Shown here: piece by piece, positions 8,264 to 16,339 of the stretch
Position numbering within the stretch: position 1 is the first letter of the stretch
Layout: every line of letters starts with the position of its first letter
Source of the DNA: Pseudomonas allokribbensis
GTDB taxonomy: Bacteria > Pseudomonadota > Gammaproteobacteria > Pseudomonadales > Pseudomonadaceae
Length of the DNA: 64,000 nt
Direction: 5' to 3'
Assembly (NCBI RefSeq): GCF_014863605.1
Contig: NZ_CP062252.1
Coordinates: 6,363,501 to 6,427,500 of the forward strand
The notes under the pieces: generated by a model
What the model was told of the DNA's origin: nothing
What the model saw: the letters and a program-made list of their open reading frames with translations, nothing else
Database searches by the model: none
Made by a program: the position numbers and the translations under genes

Positions 8264-9664
8264 ATGACCGAAGCTGCTCTCGCCCCCGAATCCCCGCACG
8301 CTCCGTCTGTTATTCGGCTGCTGCTCAACAAGCTGGGCGTCGCCTACGAAGAAGTGCTCGACCACCACGGCCTCAACGCCTCGCGCAAAGTGCAGGCCGT
8401 GTTGCTGGACGACGCAGTCGGTGCGCTGATGGTGCTGTTTCCACAGAGCCAGTTGCTGGATCTCAACCGCCTCGCCGAGCTGACGGGCCGTCGCCTGACC
8501 GCCGTGTCCACAGAGCGCCTGGAAAAGATGCTCGGCAAACACAGCCTGAGCCTGCTGCCGGGCCTGCCGGCGCTGACCAGCTCGCCGTGCCTCTACGAAG
8601 AAAGCCTGCTGCGCGAGCCGAAGTTGCTGATCAACTCCGGCGAGCCGGGCCTGTTGCTGGAAATCGCCAGCGAAGACTTCAAGACCATGCTGACCAAGGC
8701 CAGTGCCGCCAACTTCGGCGAAGCCCTGAGCAGCATCCGCCCGAACCTCGACCGCCCGGACGATGACCGCGAGGAAATCACCCAGGCCGTGCAGGCGTTC
8801 ACCGCGCGGCGCATCCAGCAACGTCTGGAAGCGACCATCGAGATTCCGCCGCTGGCCGAAACCGCACAAAAAATCATCAAGCTGCGCGTCGACCCGAACG
8901 CCACCATCGACGACATCACCGGCGTGGTCGAAACCGACCCGGCGCTGGCGGCGCAAGTGGTGAGCTGGGCGGCGTCGCCGTACTACGCTTCGCCGGGCAA
9001 GATCCGTTCGGTGGAAGACGCGATCGTCCGCGTGCTGGGCTTCGATCTGGTGATCAACCTGGCGCTGGGCCTGGCCCTCGGCAAGACCCTGAGCCTGCCC
9101 AAGGATCACCCGCAACACACCACGCCGTACTGGCAGCAGTCGATCTACACCGCCGCCGTCATCGAAGGCCTGACCCGCGCCATGCCGCGCGCCCAGCGCC
9201 CGGAAGCCGGCCTGACCTACCTCGCCGGCCTGCTGCACAACTTCGGCTACCTGTTGCTGGCCCACGTGTTCCCGCCGCACTTCTCGCTGATCTGCCGCCA
9301 CCTGGAGGTCAACCCGCACCTGTGCCACAGCTACGTCGAGCAACACCTGTTGGGCATCAGCCGCGAACAGATCGGCTCCTGGCTGATGCGCTACTGGGAC
9401 ATGCCGGACGAACTGGCCACCGCCCTGCGCTTCCAGCACGACCCGAACTACGACGGCGCCTACGCCGAATACCCGAACCTCGTCTGCTTGGCCGTGCGCC
9501 TGCTGCGCGGTCGCGGGATCGGCTCCGGGCCGGATGAAGACATTCCGGATGCGTTGTTGGAGCGTGTTGGTTTGACTCGCGACAAGGCCAATGACGTCGT
9601 CAGCAAAGTGCTCGAGGCTGAAGTACTGCTGCGTGAACTGGCTTCGCAGTTCAGCCAGGCCTGA
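8264..9664 (+). CDS. YbaK-like and HDOD-domain fusion protein
   Basis: A 466-residue protein with two parts. Residues about 10-160 resemble the YbaK/EbsC/ProX aminoacyl-tRNA deacylase fold (V-x-A-V-L-L-D-D-A-V-G then L-T-G-R-R-L-T-A-V). Residues about 190-420 are an HDOD domain, an HD-like module without the full metal-binding His/Asp set (IPPLAETAQKIIKLRVDPNATIDDI; LVINLALGLALG; YLAGLLHNFGYLLLAHV). HDOD proteins act in signalling and motility control in pseudomonads; the function here is unknown. ATG 8264 was chosen over an upstream frame extension reaching back into recG. A strong terminator follows. Confidence 0.8.
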   Translation: MTEAALAPESPHAPSVIRLLLNKLGVAYEEVLDHHGLNASRKVQAVLLDDAVGALMVLFPQSQLLDLNRLAELTGRRLTAVSTERLEKMLGKHSLSLLPGLPALTSSPCLYEESLLREPKLLINSGEPGLLLEIASEDFKTMLTKASAANFGEALSSIRPNLDRPDDDREEITQAVQAFTARRIQQRLEATIEIPPLAETAQKIIKLRVDPNATIDDITGVVETDPALAAQVVSWAASPYYASPGKIRSVEDAIVRVLGFDLVINLALGLALGKTLSLPKDHPQHTTPYWQQSIYTAAVIEGLTRAMPRAQRPEAGLTYLAGLLHNFGYLLLAHVFPPHFSLICRHLEVNPHLCHSYVEQHLLGISREQIGSWLMRYWDMPDELATALRFQHDPNYDGAYAEYPNLVCLAVRLLRGRGIGSGPDEDIPDALLERVGLTRDKANDVVSKVLEAEVLLRELASQFSQA

Positions 9665-9681
9665 TTCGCGCCCATAAAAAA

Positions 9682-9715
9682 GGCCCCACACTCAACCGAG
9701 TGTGGGGCCTTTTTT
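9682..9715 (+). terminator. Strong rho-independent terminator
   Basis: GGCCCCACACTC and GAGTGTGGGGCC form a perfect 12-bp GC-rich stem with an AACC loop, flanked by A6 and T6. It could act on both strands. Confidence 0.93.
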
Positions 9716-9862
9716 GTGGCGAGGGAGCTTGCTCCCGCTCGGCTGCGCAGCAGTCGCAAACCAACCAATAAGGTATGTCAGTTATAACGAGGTCTCAGGG
9801 TTTAGGCCCGCTTCGCAGCCCAGCGGGACGGTGCGGCGACCCGACAAGCTCCCTCGCCACAA
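9714..9862. repeat. REP-like intergenic element with 18-bp perfect inverted ends
   Basis: The element begins TTGTGGCGAGGGAGCTTG (9714-9731) and ends with its exact complement (9845-9862). Inside is a small palindrome GGGAGCTTGCTCCC and a GC-rich CGGCTGCGCAGC segment with a related copy near 9811-9835. Such GGCGAGGGAGCTTGCTCCC units are common dispersed non-coding repeats in fluorescent pseudomonads. It starts within the T-tract of the preceding terminator. No ORF is supported. Confidence 0.75.
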
Positions 9863-9875
9863 CAGTCCTTCATCC

Positions 9876-10259
9876 TCAAGCCTTCGGCTTGGCCTTCCTA
9901 GGCTTCAAATACTTCATCAACCCCTGAAACCACATCACCAGTGCCGGGTTGCCCTTGAGCTGGATCGACTTGTCCTGAATCCCCTGCATGAACGCCAGCT
10001 GCTTGTTCTTCGCCTGCATCGTGGCAAACCCGAACGCCGCGTCTTTAAAGGCAATCGCAAACGCCGGCTCCGCCACCACCCCGGACTTGCTGGTAATGCG
10101 TTGATCCTTCACCACGAAATGCCGCGCCACTTTCCCGTCCAGAGTCTGTAGCTGAAACACCAGATCCTTGTCACCCAACTGCTGCTGGAACGCAGGATTT
10201 GTCCGACTGGCCTTACCCATCAACAGACCCAGCATCCACAGAAGAAAACGAAATTTCAT
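9876..10259 (-). CDS. SCP2-like small helical protein of unknown function
   Basis: A 127-residue protein. A hydrophobic N terminus (KFRFLLWMLGLLMG) may act as a membrane anchor. The rest has the alternating strand/helix pattern of SCP2 sterol-carrier-like domains: LVFQLQTLDGKVARHFVVKDQR, then FAIAFKDAAFGFATMQ, then LKGNPALVMWFQGLMKYL. A basic tail KPRKAKPKA closes it. The substrate is unknown. I chose ATG 10259, which begins the hydrophobic segment and has a GAGG upstream; a longer frame to 10331 lacks support. The SCP2 assignment is by pattern only. Confidence 0.7.
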   Translation of the reverse strand: MKFRFLLWMLGLLMGKASRTNPAFQQQLGDKDLVFQLQTLDGKVARHFVVKDQRITSKSGVVAEPAFAIAFKDAAFGFATMQAKNKQLAFMQGIQDKSIQLKGNPALVMWFQGLMKYLKPRKAKPKA

Positions 10260-10684
10260 GCGCACAGCCTCAAAAGGAAAATGAACGGCTGGGGGAGTGT
10301 AAGGGATTCGGACGGATTCGCCACTATCCAAGACTGATAGAAGACGATGCAGGTCTTTTCTCGCATGATGACTGCCAAGTCACGCCTTGAGCCTGATCGT
10401 TCCCACGCTCTGCGTGGGAATGCATCCCGTGACGCTCCGCGTCACACCATCCCCCGTCCTACACCTGAAGAAACACATTCCTGTAGGAGCTGCCGATAGC
10501 AATGGTTTCTTGTTCCTCTACCCCGCAAATCCTTGGGAAATGTCCTTCAAACTGCGGTGCTGTCCATGAACTAGGCGTGCTCGGAGTTCATCGATAACCT
10601 CTTTCCGTCACCGCAAAATCGGTGACCGGATGTGCAAGTCCGAAAACCGGGGCAAATCTTTCCAACTCCAAAGGATTTACACCG
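10260..10684. other. 425-bp intergenic region, repeats plus leader of the DUF6124-type gene
   Basis: No gene is supported here. It holds the divergent promoter area of the SCP2-like gene, the two repeat pieces around 10395-10500, and a leader hairpin GTCACCG/CGGTGAC at 10607-10626 followed by a second CCGAAAACCGG mini-palindrome near 10648-10658. Short ORFs across it overlap the repeats and have no ribosome-binding sites. Confidence 0.6.
10395..10448. repeat. Dispersed Pseudomonas repeat with two hairpins
   Basis: GATCG is followed by two tight palindromes: TTCCCACGC-TCT-GCGTGGGAA (10400-10420) and GTGACGC-TCC-GCGTCAC (10429-10445). This unit is recognisable as a common intergenic repeat of fluorescent pseudomonads. 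A second repeat fragment, CTGTAGGAGCTGCCGATAGC (10481-10500), of another well-known REP type, lies 30 bases on. Confidence 0.7.
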
Positions 10685-11044
10685 ATGATCGATCCAACCC
10701 TCACTGACGAAGAAGTTTCCCCCTACGAATTCCCAGACTCGAAGAAACTCCATGAAGCCGCCGAACGCGCCCTCGACCACCATTTCAAACCCAGCGCCCC
10801 ACGCCCAAAACGCCTCGGCGGCCTGTTCGCCCTCTGCCCCAACGCCGACGCTGAAGCCCTCATGGCCAACGCCTCCGAAGACCTCCTGTCCATCAGCGCC
10901 TTCGCCGCCAACCTGGCCGACGACCTCGACGGCCCCCGCCGCTCGATGGCACTGGGCCTGAGCAGAATGGCGGACGGCGTGCGGTTGATGGTGGAAGGCA
11001 CGCTCGATCACATTGAGTTTCGGGAGTATCAGGCCAAGCCGTAG
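10685..11044 (+). CDS. DUF6124-type small Pseudomonas protein
   Basis: A 119-residue acidic cytoplasmic protein. The pattern matches the small lineage-specific family annotated DUF6124/DUF3077-like in Pseudomonas: an SPYEF-x-D-S-K-K-L-H-E-A-A-E-R-A-L-D-H-H start, a Pro-rich linker (PSAPRPKR), and a C-terminal helical part with SEDLLSISAFAANLADDLDGPRRSMALGLSRMADGVRLMVE. Function is unknown. I chose ATG 10685 because AAAGGAT lies 8 bases upstream; the longer GTG frame from 10622 runs through a hairpin. A terminator shared with the convergent gene follows. Confidence 0.75.
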   Translation: MIDPTLTDEEVSPYEFPDSKKLHEAAERALDHHFKPSAPRPKRLGGLFALCPNADAEALMANASEDLLSISAFAANLADDLDGPRRSMALGLSRMADGVRLMVEGTLDHIEFREYQAKP

Positions 11045-11062
11045 CTGAATCGCGGGCGGAAA

Positions 11063-11087
11063 AAAGGGGACGTTGAGTCCCCTTTCC
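11063..11087. terminator. Bidirectional terminator between convergent genes
   Basis: AAAGGGGAC and GTCCCCTTT form a perfect 9-bp stem with a GTTGA loop, preceded by an A-tract. It serves the DUF6124-type gene (plus) and the end of the exported-protein block (minus). Confidence 0.8.
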
Positions 11088-11106
11088 TGATCTTCGGCAA
11101 CAGCAA

Positions 11107-12210
11107 CTAGCGAAAGTCCTCTGCGCTTTTTGGTCGTGACTCCAACCCTTGGAGCGCCGCCCGGTTTATGAAGGAATAACTTCCTGAGTCGCATCGCTGC
11201 CTGAATACAACTTTGTCCTCCTTGAGCACTGTCAGAAAACTCACGAAGGCCTGACTAACGAGGTAGGTATACGCACCGCTTTTGAACTTGATGATGTTCA
11301 GGTTCACGCCGCCTTCCGACGCATCTACAACAAAGAACTTTCCCTTGGGTGGCATAGCGTTCTTTGGATAAACCATCTCGATGTTCCCCGGCACACCATA
11401 GCGATACTGGACAGAACCGGCCGTGGGCTTGCTGTTACCCGTCGCACAAACAGAAACCGTCTTGCCGCCCTCCAGCGGGCAGCTGAAGTAGATGTCTTCG
11501 TCATCCGAGCACAACGTTCCATCCTGCCTGCCCTTCAACGGCGCCGTCTCTTGTGAAACGCGCTCCGGCTTTTTGGCGGCATCGGCACAATTGGACAGGC
11601 AAACCAGCTTCGAAAGATCCGGAACATCGCTTTCAGTGAACAGGTACGTCGCTGAACCATCGCGGTTGCGGGCGTGATAAACGGGAACACTGACGGCCAG
11701 CCCTTTGGCCGATACCGGCACCTTGGTATCCCCGCCCGAGACGACCCAGCCTTCGGCCTCCCCGCATAACGCCTCCAAAGCGACTTCACTGAACGAGTCC
11801 TTCGTTGGCACGGCGAACGGCTTGGCATCACCTCGGCAGTCATAACCATGCCAGTAGGGCCCGGTATTCATATCAATATCGATCGAGAAAACATAAGCGC
11901 CTTCGAGCACAACTTTGCCGCTGTCGTAGGTGAAAACCAGCCAGCGGCGCGACTTCGCCTGGGAGTAGTTTTCTTCCTGAAGGATGTAGCGCTCGCCATC
12001 TCGGTACAGCCAAAAGCCACTCATCGCCCCAGCCGGTTCCTCCGTCTCGGAGAGACGCTGCCCGGAGTGTACGTCCACCAGGAAGTTGTCCTTCAGCGCC
12101 AGCGCGCATTCGCTGCCAACGTCCCTGCACGACGTGAGTGACGGGAACATCGGCCCCGCCACCGCAGAGAAAGAACACAGCAATAACGCGATCAAACCTA
12201 ATCTTTTCAA
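11107..12210 (-). CDS. Exported protein with a C-terminal domain matching the T6SS immunity protein at 26689-27234
   Basis: A 367-residue protein with a Sec signal peptide (MKRLGLIALLLCSFSAVAG). The N-terminal two thirds is not recognised. From about residue 237 on, it matches the 181-residue immunity candidate at 26689 almost residue for residue: DEDIYFSCPLEGGKTVSVC, VQYRYGVP, KSGAYTYLVSQAF, the PKSAEDF ending. It therefore looks like an orphan or expanded immunity protein of the periplasm. The start is TTG at 12210 with AGGTGG just upstream. It is the last gene of the block, 13 bases after the next exported-protein gene. Homology is seen directly; the immunity role is inferred. Confidence 0.72.
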   Translation of the reverse strand: MKRLGLIALLLCSFSAVAGPMFPSLTSCRDVGSECALALKDNFLVDVHSGQRLSETEEPAGAMSGFWLYRDGERYILQEENYSQAKSRRWLVFTYDSGKVVLEGAYVFSIDIDMNTGPYWHGYDCRGDAKPFAVPTKDSFSEVALEALCGEAEGWVVSGGDTKVPVSAKGLAVSVPVYHARNRDGSATYLFTESDVPDLSKLVCLSNCADAAKKPERVSQETAPLKGRQDGTLCSDDEDIYFSCPLEGGKTVSVCATGNSKPTAGSVQYRYGVPGNIEMVYPKNAMPPKGKFFVVDASEGGVNLNIIKFKSGAYTYLVSQAFVSFLTVLKEDKVVFRQRCDSGSYSFINRAALQGLESRPKSAEDFR

Positions 12211-12223
12211 CTTGCCACCTGTT

Positions 12224-13216
12224 TCAAAGCGAGTAATCCATCACTTCTTCCAGCCGCCAGCATTGCCCACGGACAAACCGATACTCGAAGACATAATCGG
12301 TATCCGGTTTCTGCAGGATGGCGACGGCGTGATCACCCTGCTCTTCCTTGACGGTCAGCGTCAGGCCCTGGGCCTCTCGCTTCGCCAGATCCGGGACAAT
12401 CGGGAACTTGAGCTGTTCGCCGCTGAGGCTGCTTTTTTGCATCTCGGGCTCGGGATCACCGGCCACGGTCGTGACCATTTTCAGCGGCTGCTGGACGAAG
12501 GCTTTCTGCACGTCCGCGCGTTCAGAGAAGGCTGAGAGGAACGTTGAAAAGTTGGGTGAGGGGCAAGCAGCACTGGCCTTGTCACCATCAGTTTTGAGTG
12601 GCTTCTGACGGTTGCCCTGATTCAGTTCTGAATCCGCAATCATCTTTGCATCCTGGGCTGCCAGAAACTTCTTAATACTCGCCGCATCTTTGTATGCGCA
12701 CTCCACGCTTATCCCTTTATCCAAATCGCGGCCTTCGTAACAGTTCTGCAATTCAGGTGGATAGGTATTGCCGCGAAAAAATTCCAACGACAATCGGTCG
12801 CCATTCTTCACAAGATGCAGCTCCTGGGTTGAATAGGAGACACCTTGGAAACCCGTGTTCGACTCAGGTGTTTTCGTTAGAACAAACATGGATTTCCCCG
12901 CTCGCTCAGGGAAATTTCGTTCGAAGAAAAACACCGAGGCAATCTTCTCGCCTTCGACCTTCCACACATAATTCAGCGAAGGTTTCACCGCACTCATGGG
13001 CGCGTAGAAAATCTCGGCATCAGGTACATGCACGTCTCTAACCTGATCCTTAAGGTTGTTCTTCAAAAAGAACACCGTGATCTTTTGATCACCCAACGAA
13101 GCAACCACCGGGGGATGCAGTTCTCCGATGGTTTGTAGGTCACTTGCCGATGCCGGCCGAGTCGACAAGCCGACGATGAGGCCGAGCGCACCCAAACAAC
13201 TTGAAAGCTTGTTCAA
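12224..13216 (-). CDS. Exported protein with a domain shared with the protein at 22775
   Basis: A 330-residue protein with a signal peptide (about residues 1-24, ending ASA). The N-terminal half (ELHPPVVASLGDQKITVFFLKNN onward) is not recognised. The C-terminal part, from about residue 217, begins CPSPNFSTFLSAFSERADVQKAFVQQPL and matches CPANNFADFVKAFSLDSAVQKAFTASPI in the protein at 22775, including the later C-W-x-L/V pair before the end (GQCWRLEEVMDYSL versus SDCWVLNSVEDWTL). The only usable start is TTG at 13216, preceded by GGAAG. Probably periplasmic; the role is inferred from context to be protective. Confidence 0.7.
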   Translation of the reverse strand: MNKLSSCLGALGLIVGLSTRPASASDLQTIGELHPPVVASLGDQKITVFFLKNNLKDQVRDVHVPDAEIFYAPMSAVKPSLNYVWKVEGEKIASVFFFERNFPERAGKSMFVLTKTPESNTGFQGVSYSTQELHLVKNGDRLSLEFFRGNTYPPELQNCYEGRDLDKGISVECAYKDAASIKKFLAAQDAKMIADSELNQGNRQKPLKTDGDKASAACPSPNFSTFLSAFSERADVQKAFVQQPLKMVTTVAGDPEPEMQKSSLSGEQLKFPIVPDLAKREAQGLTLTVKEEQGDHAVAILQKPDTDYVFEYRFVRGQCWRLEEVMDYSL

Positions 13217-13267
13217 TTCCGATCACTTCCCTGCTGATCAATCTTCTGAATATTTACGCTGATGGTT

Positions 13268-14023
13268 TCACGATGACTCAGGTGCGCCACATTTCAGCTC
13301 TTTGATCTGCTCGTTCTGAATCGGAATCACACAGGCGAGGCGCTTGGCGCCAGTAGAGCGAAGCTCTGTCAGGCTAAGCGTCACATGCAAACCATCTTCT
13401 GCGAACACATGATCCTCAAACCCCGCAGAGGAATAACCCGACCAAAACGGTTTGCCGTCAAAGCTGCAAAACCGCGTAGAGGAAAGCACCTTCCAGTTAC
13501 CATCCGGTGCAACAATTTGAACGTTCAGGCATGGGTTGCCAAACGTAGTGATATAGCGAACCACAACATCGCCGAAACGCTGAGAAGCAGCTTTCGAAAC
13601 GTTAACGACATTGACCACCTCACTCGGGCCATCAGGTGCGATAGCGTCAAGATAGACGGCACGCTCCAGACTCATTCTGGTGACGCATTTGTTGATAACC
13701 ATGGTATGCGCCGCCGACCCGAATTGTGCAGCCGTGGTTTCAAGGGGGCACGTGGCGTCGCGCAACTTGATCCAGGCCCGTTGCGAGTCTCTGGCGATGA
13801 CCATGAAAGCCTTCCCCTCCTCAGGCTCAGACTCCCACCCAGACTCGAACCGAGCCAACAATTTCTTGTAGCTGGAATTGAGTTTCGCGTCGGCATCTTT
13901 CCGCTCAGCTTCCACGCACTCGTCGTATTGCCAGCTCACCGTAATGACTTTGCAATTGTCCTCAGCGAGCGCGATTGAAGCGGACAGCAGGCCTAAGGAC
14001 AACGCGATAAAGCGCACAAACAT
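13268..14023 (-). CDS. LprI/DUF1311 lysozyme-inhibitor-like protein with a C-terminal domain shared with the 25351 protein
   Basis: A 251-residue protein with a signal peptide (FIALSLGLLSASIALAE). The N-terminal domain (about residues 20-125) has the LprI/DUF1311 hallmarks: C-x-x-x-E-R-x-D-A-x-x-L-N-x-x-Y, and SQRAWIKLRDATC near residues 80-92, plus later conserved cysteines. In Mycobacterium, LprI inhibits lysozyme. The C-terminal domain (RYITTFGNPCLNVQI onward) matches the free-standing protein at 25351. ATG 14023 was chosen; a TTG at 14029 would overlap the upstream stop (TTGA), so the genes are coupled. Confidence 0.75.
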   Translation of the reverse strand: MFVRFIALSLGLLSASIALAEDNCKVITVSWQYDECVEAERKDADAKLNSSYKKLLARFESGWESEPEEGKAFMVIARDSQRAWIKLRDATCPLETTAAQFGSAAHTMVINKCVTRMSLERAVYLDAIAPDGPSEVVNVVNVSKAASQRFGDVVVRYITTFGNPCLNVQIVAPDGNWKVLSSTRFCSFDGKPFWSGYSSAGFEDHVFAEDGLHVTLSLTELRSTGAKRLACVIPIQNEQIKELKCGAPESS

Positions 14024-14025
14024 GT

Positions 14026-14874
14026 TCAATGTTTCATTCCCTGAATGACGGATCGCTCAACTACGCGTTGAGGTATTTTCTGCGCCTTGCCGTCCGCACT
14101 CATCGCGTCGCGGTACTGGTTGTAATAGCGCTGCGCTTCATCTTTGCGATCAAGGCGCCAGAGTGAATCGGCGATGTTCAACATCAGCACTGTGCGCTTA
14201 CCGACGGCCTCAACGCCGCGATAAAACTTCAGTGCAAGTTCATCGTTTCCGCCCTCGGCCAAGTAAAAGGCCAGGTCGTTGAGAGCTTGAACATTGCGCG
14301 CCGGTGGGTGACAAGCCATATAGGCGTCTGGACTTATAGTGCGAAGATTGAATTCGAGTTCTTCCACGCGAGATTGCGGCATCTCAATACTTGAGACTTG
14401 ATTCAACAAATCCTTTGGAGATGGTGTCGTCAAGGCAAGGTCAAGAACCTCCCCCTCACCGGAAGCCCATCGATTGCCCTCCCACTTGCCGTAGCAAAAC
14501 GTGGCTGCGTGCTGACTCAGTACGCAACCGGTCTCCATCGAAACGACACCGCAACCAGTCTCCTCTGTTGGAATTTCTTCACCCTCTTGACCAATGACAA
14601 CGCTATACAGAGTCTGAAGAAGCAGCACTGTTTTTTTGTCAGGGCTTAGCCAACTGTCATACGTTTCGGTACCAACGTCGGAAACATAGAGTGGGAAAGT
14701 CTTGCCATTCGCGGTAAACGAGGCGATCGCCAATTCCGCAGCAGGCCTGTTCCATGTCTTATCCTTCAGCGTCAACATGTGCCCGCCAACCCCGACGATC
14801 TGCATGTTCTCCGCCAAGGCATTGGCTGAAGCAAACAGGCTCATGACAATCATCAACCACTTAAGGCTGCCCAT
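14026..14874 (-). CDS. Exported protein with TPR-like C terminus, unknown function
   Basis: A 282-residue protein with a signal peptide (KWLMIVMSLFASANALAE). The body contains two closely spaced cysteines (ETGCGVV, ETGCVLS) and others that may form disulfides. The last 90 residues look like helical tetratricopeptide units (ALNDLAFYLAEGGNDELALKFYRGVEAVGKRTVLMLNIADSLWRLDRKDEAQRYYNQY). AAGGA precedes the ATG. It overlaps both neighbours by a few bases, so it belongs to the same operon. No function is assigned. Confidence 0.65.
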   Translation of the reverse strand: MGSLKWLMIVMSLFASANALAENMQIVGVGGHMLTLKDKTWNRPAAELAIASFTANGKTFPLYVSDVGTETYDSWLSPDKKTVLLLQTLYSVVIGQEGEEIPTEETGCGVVSMETGCVLSQHAATFCYGKWEGNRWASGEGEVLDLALTTPSPKDLLNQVSSIEMPQSRVEELEFNLRTISPDAYMACHPPARNVQALNDLAFYLAEGGNDELALKFYRGVEAVGKRTVLMLNIADSLWRLDRKDEAQRYYNQYRDAMSADGKAQKIPQRVVERSVIQGMKH

Positions 14875-15409
14875 AGTCGATCCTTTTCACCGAGGGGCTT
14901 TCCGACTGCAGCTGCCTCTTCGTCACGCCATAAGCCTTGATCAGCTCTTCCCAGGAACCCTTCGAACCAAATGAGCGCTGGTTATTATCGAAGCTGTATT
15001 GCTCCAATCGCCCCGCAGTCGAGTAATACCCGCGCCATTCAGGACAGGCACCGCAACCGCCATAACCGCCTATCGAAACAAGACTGCCCTTGGTGCCTTT
15101 CACACAATCCATCGCCACGACAACGTTACTCAGCATCTTCGTCTTCTTACCGTCCGACGTAAGCTGTGAAACCTTGTCGATGTTGCGCCGCAACACTTTG
15201 CCGCCAATGTTGATCGTCTGATCGGAGCAGACCGGGATGAGGTGGGTTTCCGCGTCATCCACCGTCACGGATCGGCAGGACGACACCATCACCACTTCAA
15301 CACCGCCACATTGCATGACATCGCGCTGGGTGTAGGCGTCCTTGGGAACGGCGAATGCTGGAAACGAGATCAGCAGCGAAAGGCTGCCCGCGAGAAGATG
15401 CTGATTCAT
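14861..15409 (-). CDS. Small exported Cys-rich protein, unknown function
   Basis: A 182-residue protein. MNQHLLAGSLSLLISFPAFA is a clear signal peptide with ATG at 15409 and AAGGGAA upstream; a longer frame to 15634 is not needed. The mature part has six or more cysteines (MQCGGVEV, SSCRSV, VCSDQ, DCVKG, YGGCGACPEW), consistent with a disulfide-stabilised periplasmic domain. The 3' end overlaps the next gene by 14 bases. Not recognised; part of the exported-protein block. Confidence 0.65.
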   Translation of the reverse strand: MNQHLLAGSLSLLISFPAFAVPKDAYTQRDVMQCGGVEVVMVSSCRSVTVDDAETHLIPVCSDQTINIGGKVLRRNIDKVSQLTSDGKKTKMLSNVVVAMDCVKGTKGSLVSIGGYGGCGACPEWRGYYSTAGRLEQYSFDNNQRSFGSKGSWEELIKAYGVTKRQLQSESPSVKRIDYGQP

Positions 15410-15428
15410 GGAAAATTCCCTTTTGCCG

Positions 15429-15806
15429 TTAACCGGCCTGTTGTCCAGCCAGGCACTTTGCGTAGCCATCGGCGAATTTGGCATCGAATGACAGCTCCAC
15501 CGGCTCTTCCAGTTCAGCCGAGGTATTGAGCAACACTCGAGTGGCCGGGGTGTATTTGATCCAGCCGATGGTGCCGGTGCCGTCCGTATCAAAGAGCAAC
15601 TGGGCTCGCACGGTTTCACCGTCGTCATCGTCAATCAGCAGGTTGACCTTGTCCTTGCCGACATAGCGGAACGGGAAGTTGCTGCTCCTGACCATCTCGG
15701 TGAGATAGCCGTAGCAACTCACGGCTTCGGCAGTTGCCGGAATGGCGTAGGTGAGGGGCAACAGTAGAAGTGCACTCAGCATGGGCCGAATGGAAAAGCG
15801 GTTCAT
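15429..15806 (-). CDS. Small exported protein, unknown function
   Basis: A 125-residue protein with a signal peptide (MNRFSIRPMLSALLLLPLTYAIPATAEA). The mature domain is beta-rich, with VNLLIDDDDGETVRAQLLFDTDGTGTIGWIKYTPATRVLL, and has two cysteines (SCYGYL near the start, AKCLAG near the end) that could pair. ATG 15806 has AAGGATGATTGG upstream. It lies 19 bases before the next gene in the transcription direction. No family recognised. Confidence 0.65.
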   Translation of the reverse strand: MNRFSIRPMLSALLLLPLTYAIPATAEAVSCYGYLTEMVRSSNFPFRYVGKDKVNLLIDDDDGETVRAQLLFDTDGTGTIGWIKYTPATRVLLNTSAELEEPVELSFDAKFADGYAKCLAGQQAG

Positions 15807-15834
15807 CCAATCATCCTTAATCAAACGGCGGCGA

Positions 15835-16317
15835 TCACAAATCCTTGAACGCCAGCAGCCGGAACTCGTTGTTCACAAACTCGAAGTAGCGGGTCCTGTA
15901 GCGGCTTTCCAGCTCATTACCCTGCGCGTCCTCTTCGGTATCGGCCGCAATGCCGGAAACAATGAGCAGACGACTATCGGGCTTGTTCGACAGGCTGAAG
16001 GTATTGCCGTCGTATGCATTCGGCAGCCCGCCGACAACCTCCCCCGTACGCGCATCCAGCACTTCGCCGCAAATGGTGCTGCCGCCACAACCGAATTGGT
16101 ACAGGATGTAGTGGCCGGCAAAGTTGACCTTGCGTTTGAGTGCCTGTGCACGATCCTTATCCATCCTCGGGTTGCTGTGTTCTTGCGGCACCGGTTCATG
16201 ATTAGTGCCGGCGAACACTGGGGAGACGGTGTAATCCTTGAAGGCCGGGTTGGCGGCGTAAGCCACGGACGTGGCAATGGCCAAGAGACTGCCGAGCAGA
16301 ACTGAACATCCTTTCAC
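15835..16317 (-). CDS. Exported protein with AGHYILYQFGCG motif
   Basis: A 160-residue protein. I chose GTG 16317 because GGAG lies 8 bases upstream and it begins a clean signal peptide (MKGCSVLLGSLLAIATSVAYA). The in-frame ATG at 16359 has no ribosome-binding site and lies inside the preceding gene. The mature protein has the pattern of a widespread uncharacterised periplasmic family: F-K-D-Y, K-V-N-F-A-G-H-Y-I-L, G-C-G-G-S, D-A-R-T-G-E-V, P-D-S-R-L-L-I-V, Y-F-E-F-V-N-N-E-F. Function unknown. Confidence 0.68.
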   Translation of the reverse strand: MKGCSVLLGSLLAIATSVAYAANPAFKDYTVSPVFAGTNHEPVPQEHSNPRMDKDRAQALKRKVNFAGHYILYQFGCGGSTICGEVLDARTGEVVGGLPNAYDGNTFSLSNKPDSRLLIVSGIAADTEEDAQGNELESRYRTRYFEFVNNEFRLLAFKDL

Positions 16318-16339
16318 GCTGTAACTCCGTAACTGAAAT

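Noticed and set aside
8201..9691. 496-codon minus-strand ORF opposite the YbaK-HDOD gene
   Set aside because: Gln/Arg/Val-rich shadow; its start lies in the terminator stem.
10387..10569. 60-codon ORF over the intergenic repeats
   Set aside because: Encoded by repeat sequence present in many intergenic regions; no ribosome-binding site.
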